NCBI GenBank assembly: GCA_949130495.1
Contig: OX422207.1
Location: 709,066,456-709,130,455, forward strand
Source of the DNA: Sambucus nigra
Lineage: Eukaryota > Streptophyta > Magnoliopsida > Dipsacales > Adoxaceae
DNA: 64,000 nt
Direction: 5' to 3'
Below are positions 58,173 through 64,000 of the stretch, piece after piece. Position 1 is the first letter of the stretch. Every line of letters begins with the position of its first letter. The notes below the pieces were generated by a model. That model saw only the letters and a program-made list of their open reading frames with translations, was not told the origin of the DNA and did not search any database. The position numbers were made by a program, and so were the translations under genes.

Positions 58173-59374
58173 TGTAAGGACACAAATTTCAAATTGAGTC
58201 CTTTGTAGTTTTGGCTCAATTCCGGACAAAAACGTTTGAGTCATAGGATAGAGTATATTAATCATCTTTCAAGCCTATGACGTGTTTATTGAAGATGTAA
58301 CAGCCAAGAGTATAAAGCTTCATCATTTTATCGAGTATTAAAGTGCCTTGTTTCTAAGTCATCAAACATGGTTCCATGCTCTCAAGGTATGAATGCATTA
58401 CATATATTTATAGGATCTTGGAACGTTTTATAATGGGTGTACATTTAATTAAAAATGTTGTTTATTTTCAGAAAGATTTTATTAAACCTTTAAAAGGAGT
58501 TTATAAAGTTTCTGGGTAAAAATAAAATTTTTAAAACTTTTTGGAAGTTCGTTCAATATGTTGTTCGGACGAGATTGTTGTTCGAACGAGATTTCCAACG
58601 ATATTTCTAACAAGTTCACAATGGAACTTCGTTAGAAGCCTCGTTCGAACGAGATTTCGTTCTAACGCAAATGTCGTTCGAACGAGATTTCAGGCGAGAA
58701 AATTTTATGGCAGTTTTTAGCTATTTTTACCCATGTTTCCCACTTCCTTACCCCACTAACTTTTGACAGAACTTAATAGTGAGGTAACCAACCTTTTTGG
58801 TTTAACTTTTTCATATCCTATAACCTCTAAGAGATTGTTTTGAGAGAGAAATTAAAAAGAGAAAAAGTTCCTTGTTTATGTGTTGTTAATTTTCAAGAAA
58901 ATGTTTTAAGCACTTGTTTTACACCCATATTGTTTATCCAAGATTCCATAGATATAATTATACTTTCTTGTAGTTTTGGCACCGATTTTTCATCTCTACC
59001 GTTTTGAAGAGACGTTAGGGTTTGCTTCTAAATCCCACAAAGAAGAAGAGGTTTTCGTTGATTTACCCACTTGGATAAAGGCTCCTAGTTCGGGTGACGG
59101 TGACCATATAAAGTTCGATCGGTGGATTCAAAGACCCCGGTGGAGCTCCGTGGTTATTCACTAAGAAGAGGTTGATACAAGAAGACGCGTCGGGGCTTGA
59201 GAGGGATCAGGTCGAGTGTTGTAAGTCATCTTTCTTTTATTTTTAAAGTCCGTACATAGTGGATTTGAGGCTAGGGCCGTCCGAGGTTTTTTCCCGTTGT
59301 GAGTTTTTCCTCGTACATCGCGGCGTAGTGGATTAATTGTTTATTTTATCTTTTGCAAAATCACCTAGAACACA
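58173..59374 (+). repeat. SIRE-like copia LTR
   Basis: 1202 bases, from TGTAAGGACACAAATTTC to CACCTAGAACACA. It is related to 8382-9661. A TATA box TATAAAG is at 58311. It contains four units of a motif with core GTTCGAACGAGATTT (58562-58690). A 62-codon frame at 58976-59164 lies inside and shows no known domain. Confidence 0.75.
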
Positions 59375-59997
59375 TTATTACGTAAAAAGATAAAATTGGT
59401 TTAATTTAATCACTACTTGTTTAATTTAGTGCAAATTAATATTGGGTAATGTTTAAGTTAATTTAATTCAAGTCATTTAATTTAATTTATAAAATTGGTT
59501 TGACCTAACTTGATAGAATTGCAAAATATGACTTAAGCAAATTTTCTAGCACTTGGATTAATTAATATGGTTTAAGTGAAATTAACATAAGTGTGTGTTT
59601 TAATCATATTTCACTTTGTTTAATTTTGATTTTGAAGTAAATTAAAATGGGTGTTTTTGTGAACCATTATCTTACGCTTCCACCTATCTATTTGTAAAGG
59701 GAAATTAAGTATAAGAATTTTAAAATTGGGGGCCTATCGCCGCCTTTCATACTCAATTAATTCAACATTAACAGTTTCCAACCAATTTCAAACCTAAATA
59801 AGAATATAAAAACAATATTTATAAGGTTAAATTAATTTTATTCTCTAACCAATAAGATTCAATCAACATCAACAATACTTATTAATTTCAATCCCAACTA
59901 ACATCACCCAATCACCATTAATAATTAATTTCAAGTCCTAAACTAAAAATAAAAATAACCAATCAATATTTATAATTCCTAAAACCAAATTGAAAAC
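59375..59997. other. CACTA-2 noncoding segment between the copia LTR and the microsatellite
   Basis: Very AT-rich, with no gene. It may be original CACTA-2 sequence, but I could not align it with CACTA-1. Confidence 0.45.
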
Positions 59998-60347
59998 CAC
60001 ACACACACACACCCTCCCCCCACCCCCAGAACCCCTGCCCCCCTCCCCCACCACACACGTGCACACAAACACACGCACTCACCCACCTACGTGCACATAC
60101 ACACAACCCGCACCCCAGACCCCCATGCCCCCACTCCCCTTCCTCCTCCCCCCCAAGACACACACACACATGTACACATGCACAAACACATAGACACACC
60201 TACACACAGAAACCCCCACACCGCACCCCCCCCCCCCCACACACACAAACACACCTACACTCACGCACACCTACACTCACGCACACACACATATACACAT
60301 ATATATACAAAGGAAATATAAAGAGAGAAGAAAACTAGCTTGAAATT

Positions 60348-60393
<46 letters not shown>
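59998..60393. repeat. Compound microsatellite (CA)n-(C)n-(GA)n in CACTA-2
   Basis: CA- and CCC-rich sequence runs to about 60300, with a short TA run to about 60307 and a GA run at 60351-60393. It is the inverted counterpart of 2559-2895 in CACTA-1. Frames over it encode His/Thr/Pro or Cys/Val repeats and are not genes. Confidence 0.9.
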
Positions 60394-60394
<1 letters not shown>

Positions 60395-60474
60395 AGTAGC
60401 TTAGAGATAAAAAAATGGAGGGAAGTGAAAACGGTGGGAAAAAAGAAGGGGGAAGTTTTTTTTTACTGATAAAG

Positions 60475-60665
60475 TTGTCACAGACCTGTCACGGTCTTTG
60501 GTCGTGACAAGTTTATAAGTTTCTCATGGCCATTATTCATGACAAGTCTTTGACAAGTACAGTTGTCACGGACTTGTCACGGTCATTGGACGTGATAAAA
60601 AATGTGTGTGTTTTTGTCACGGTCAATGACCGTGACAAGTCTGGCTGGCTGAAAGGTAAAAATTT
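60475..60665. repeat. CACTA-2 right subterminal repeats
   Basis: Units such as CTGTCACGGTCTTTGGTCGTG (split: CTGTCACGGTC, TTTGGTCGTG) near 60487, CTTGTCACGGTCATTGGACG near 60574 and GTCACGGTCAATGACCGTGAC (split: GTCACGGTCA, ATGACCGTGAC) near 60616. Confidence 0.8.
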
Positions 60666-60670
60666 GTCCA

Positions 60671-60683
60671 TTTTGGTGTAGTG
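60671..60683 (-). repeat. CACTA-2 right terminal inverted repeat
   Basis: TTTTGGTGTAGTG, followed by CAT. Confidence 0.95.
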
Positions 60684-61817
60684 CATCTTAAAACATGTTT
60701 AGTCCAATACCCTTCCACGTGCTTGCAGTACGTAAGTTGTCAAAAAATACCCTTTGCATGGTAACCGATTAATAATAAGTTGTAAATCACATGTGAGGCC
60801 AATAACAAGACATGTGTCCAAAAATGTTTTTGGTATATAAGATTACCACCTGTATATTAGTCGAGTTTTTATTTAAGTAAATTTTCTTCTTTTTGAGATA
60901 TTATTTGAGTAACTTTGCTTCCTTTCCAATATTACGTTTCTATTGGGGTTCATATTGTTTACATCTTGAGATTTCAATATTGTTTAACACATGTACGATA
61001 GAAAACAAACTTATTTGATATTTTTTAAGCATGGTAAATTGACTTATGTCATAGTGATATGTGAAACGTGTTCGTACGAGGATTTTATTTTTAAAAAATA
61101 TAATGGGAAAAGCTTAGATTCACTACATGTATATGAGAATTGAAGTTTCAGATAATGAATCATGTATTCTTGCTGATGTGATGTATTTAAATAACATTAC
61201 TAGATTTAAATCTATTGTAATTGTTGGGTATAGTATACATTAAAAGGAGTTTCGAAAGGAATGACTTTGAGTCTGGATTAAATGAAGCTTATAAATCCTA
61301 TGATCATAAATTACCCTGTGTCAAACTTGACACACAAACTGAACCCAATTGATATACATTCCAGAATAGGAAATTTATGTCATCTCGTAATTTTATATAG
61401 TTAATTATACGATTTGATCAGATATTTGAAATTGACCATTTATTTTCACTATTAGTTCATAATTTAACTTCGCAAAGAGAAATATTGTCAAATTTCTGAT
61501 TGCAAAATATTAAAAAATTCACAGTGCTGAATAAATGTTTACATAATTTTCATAAATCTGTTGTTTTAGTATTCCTCGATAGAGATAAGAATTAATAATT
61601 TACGTGTGAACAACGTGGAATAAACGTGTTTTAAATTCCCTAGCGAAGAATTACACAATATAATATTAGATTTGTAACAAACTCAAGAATTGTTCATATT
61701 CTATAGTTAAAAAATAAGTGTATTTATTGTTTGGTAACAGATGAAAGAGGAACAAAAAATTGAAAAAACAATACTTCTAGAACATAAATATCTTTAAAAA
61801 GGTGAATTGACAATCTC
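60684..61817. other. Intergenic AT-rich DNA
   Basis: No gene, terminal repeat or recognisable transposon part was found. Confidence 0.5.
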
Positions 61818-62170
61818 CACTAGAAGAAAAAAAGCTTTTTTATAACGTTTTTTAAATATCATAAAATGCATTTTATGAGGCTATATTTTTCAATAAAAAG
61901 CATCATAAGTTTGGGCTTTATAATTGATACTCTTAAAAAATGAAATATTAGGTAACAATTATATATGACCTTTTTTCCCCAAAACTATCATATGTTCTAC
62001 TACAAAAAGAGTCATAATATACTATATAAGATGTCATATTTGATATATAAAGTGTGATGACAAATAATTTGCATATATTTAAAAAGGGTCATATATAATA
62101 TTTCATCATACGAGAGTTTAATAAAAAAATGTCATAAATAAAACATATAATAAAAAAATTAATAACCAAC
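61818..62170. repeat. Possible terminus of a third CACTA-type element
   Basis: CACTAGAAGAAAAAAAGC at 61818 resembles the CACTAnAAGAAAA termini of another plant CACTA group. It is followed by repeated (A/G)TCATAA words in both orientations (for example ATCATAAAATGCATTTTATG, near 61859-61878) that look like subterminal repeats. No partner end was found to the right, so the element would run out of the window or be truncated. Confidence 0.35.
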
Positions 62171-63500
62171 ATTAATGTCATAGTTGACAAGTACATATAA
62201 ACACAAATCAAAATTCATTGTAACATAAAAAAAACCTTAATTTTTTTTTGTATTCGAAGTCACATACATCTAAAATGCACCAAACCAAGTCATTCGTCAA
62301 TTAAAAAAATGTACATCAATGTATCCAGAAAAATGGCAGTTACAAAAAAAATGGCCACATGCAATAAAATGTACATCCAAAAATCAACCATAAATGCATT
62401 CGTCTTCCTTTGGCTTTCTTAAAATTATGTTAACACCTCAAAAGTGCTCCAAATCATATAATATAAGTCTGAATAAATTCAATGAACTCATGTTGAAGTT
62501 TATTAATCACATGAGTTTGATATGATGCTTTTACAACTAACTCAAATGTTTTCATTTAGGGAACGAACATTATGCTCATCGTTATTAAACAAAAATCATT
62601 AATAAGCTCAAATACAACACCTTTTGGCACTTCTCTTGATGCAGTGTTTCCATCCCCAAGGTTCAAGTCGGCATATCGAGAAAGTAACTCATGCTATGTT
62701 ATTGATCAAGGGGTTCTCTCTACTTTTTTCTTTTCAACCGATTTTCTTTTCAATTGGTTACTTAAACATTAGCATCCAAACTGATATTGCGAAGAATGCA
62801 GTTTGAGTTTCTAGAAACTCCCTCATTTGAAGCAGCACATGTAAAGCCGATCATTAGAAAACTCTTATATGCCCAAAAGTCTGACGTGAATGCATGTCAT
62901 TACTTCATGAAGATTATATGACTTGCCCAATGAAAAATATACTAAGTCTAAGACCCTTCCTGCAATCCATAGTTCATAAACCTGAAACGATGTATCTTAT
63001 CATTAGATGAGAATAAGAGAAATGCAACTCTTTAATGTATCTTATCATAGCATATACTCAACCCTACTAAAATATGCCACTTACAACATACATGCCATGA
63101 CCACGTTTTGCTGCCCCATCTACTGTGCCTCGACTGTTGCTTCCCTCATTTGTCAACTTGGATCATTCATGTTTGGATACTCAACACTTTAGCTGTTGGT
63201 CTCAAAACAACCTAGGTCCCACCTGCTCTAATATTATAGTTGCATGATTGTATCACACCTGCTATCTTGAATATAATGTGGATGCTTCTATTACTTTTTG
63301 GATGGATTACAAAAGCACATAAATTGCTGTCAGATTAGTAATGTGGGGTACACCCAACAAAAATTTATGCATAATGATGTACAAATAATAGAGCACCAAA
63401 TAAAAAATTCTCAAATGATGTACATCTTACATCTACTAGTAATTAATCATGAAATAGTGTGGTGACAATTAAGTTCAACACAAATTAATAAGAAAAAATA
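62171..63500. other. Unassigned DNA
   Basis: No recognised gene. On the minus strand, about 62800-62560 holds a short polar frame (YADLNLGDGNTASREVPK) of unknown nature. It could be internal sequence of the possible CACTA element at 61818. Confidence 0.4.
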
Positions 63501-64000
63501 ATCACCAAAGCAAATAAAGAATGTAAAGAACGCCAATCACACGGCACAATATTTACCTGGTTCAGTAAGAATGCCTACATCCACGGTGGTGCTCTCGATA
63601 TTATTTCTCTATACTCTGAGGAGTGTTTTACAGGAAAACTAATACATGCCTTTTGCCCCAGGCTTAGGGTTTTTTATATACACGTTTATTCTCGGGGCGT
63701 GGGGGTGTTGGACTCCCCCACATCCATCCATAACCCCTAGAATATCTGCATATGAGATTTTAGGAACTTGACTGAGTTGTAACTGAATTGATTGGGATGC
63801 TAGGCTCCCAGACTTTGGGCCATTTTTATTGGGATACTCGTCTTGGGACATAATGAGAAATCGAGGTACCCACAATTTCCCGTAAAGTTGTTGGACGACA
63901 ATTCGGGTTCAATAATTTTAAATGATTTATCATAATGGAGTTTTTGTAAATTGTGCTACACTTTCTAAGATTGAAACGCCTCTTCTGAACTGATTTAGGT
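63500..64000. repeat. Probable dispersed-repeat fragment at the right edge
   Basis: The text around 63530-63590 (CAATATTTACCTGGTTCAG, then CCTACATCCACGGTGGTGC) resembles a phrase I know from dispersed plant repeats, ATTTACGTGGTTCGG followed by CCTACGTCCACGG. I could not define its ends. A 78-codon minus frame at 63639-63875 has no recognised domain. Confidence 0.35.

Larger units (their letters stand above)
57641..59374 (+). mobile_element. SIRE-like Ty1/copia 3' end and LTR inserted in CACTA-2
   Basis: From about 57800 there are several GGGGGAGA tracts, usual in the long 3' noncoding part of SIRE/Maximus elements. The last one, AAAGGGGGAGA (58160-58170), is directly followed by the LTR at 58173. 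No pol is present on the left, so only the 3' end remains. The left boundary is uncertain. It is the same family as the minus-strand element at 1830-9661. Confidence 0.7.
50898..60683 (-). mobile_element. CACTA-2: long En/Spm-type transposon
   Basis: 9786 bp between CACTACACCAAAA (50898-50910) and TTTTGGTGTAGTG (60671-60683). The flanking bases are TAT and CAT, so the 3-base target copy has probably changed at one position. Subterminal palindromic repeats lie at both ends. On the minus strand are a decayed TNP2 transposase (56831 to 53416) and a decayed Transposase_24 gene (53100 to about 51655). A SIRE-like retrotransposon fragment is inserted in its right part. Confidence 0.9.

Noticed and set aside
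59963..60321. Cys/Val- and Pro/Thr/His-rich frames
   Set aside because: By-products of the CA/C-rich microsatellite in CACTA-2.

Overview
This is nuclear DNA from a flowering plant, most likely a eudicot. It is AT-rich and has almost no host genes. It is packed with plant transposon families: two CACTA (En/Spm) elements, Ty3/gypsy elements resembling the Tat, Athila and Tekay lineages, Ty1/copia SIRE/Maximus-like fragments, two L1-type LINEs, a PIF/Harbinger-like MITE, many microsatellites and possible Helitron and third-CACTA ends. Every transposon coding region I could read is broken by stops or frameshifts. I cannot name the species.

Layout. 1-1829: unassigned. 1830-9661: a decayed SIRE-like copia element on the minus strand (one LTR plus gag), split by CACTA-1 (2301-6906, 3-bp target duplication TGT). 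9662-14688: a plus-strand L1 LINE. 14689-17864: gene-bearing intergenic DNA. This stretch holds the one convincing host gene, a small secreted peptide precursor on the minus strand (15980-16219) that ends in a PIP-like SGPxxxGxGH motif.

17865-48010: a four-level nest. The outermost element, A, is a Tat-like gypsy element (LTRs 17865-18350 and 47523-48010). Its gag is interrupted by B (18517-38345), a minus-oriented element with about 3.6-kb LTRs and an internal region without readable protein. One LTR of B is interrupted by LINE C (20787-30211). The reverse transcriptase of C is interrupted by D (22557-27931), an Athila-like deletion derivative. Removing each insert restores the host sequence at the B/C and C/D junctions.

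48011-50897: intergenic DNA with a hairpin-rich MITE (49352-49804) and a short unrecognised exon-like remnant. 50898-60683: CACTA-2, minus strand, with a decayed TNP2 transposase, a decayed Transposase_24 gene and an inserted SIRE-like 3' end plus LTR (58173-59374). CACTA-1 looks like an internal-deletion relative of CACTA-2, in the opposite orientation. 60684-64000: AT-rich flank with a possible third CACTA terminus and a dispersed repeat.

I found no operons, rRNA, convincing tRNA or CRISPR. The main biological content is the layered history of transposon insertions around a solitary signalling-peptide gene. All family assignments come from reading the sequence; no database search was run.
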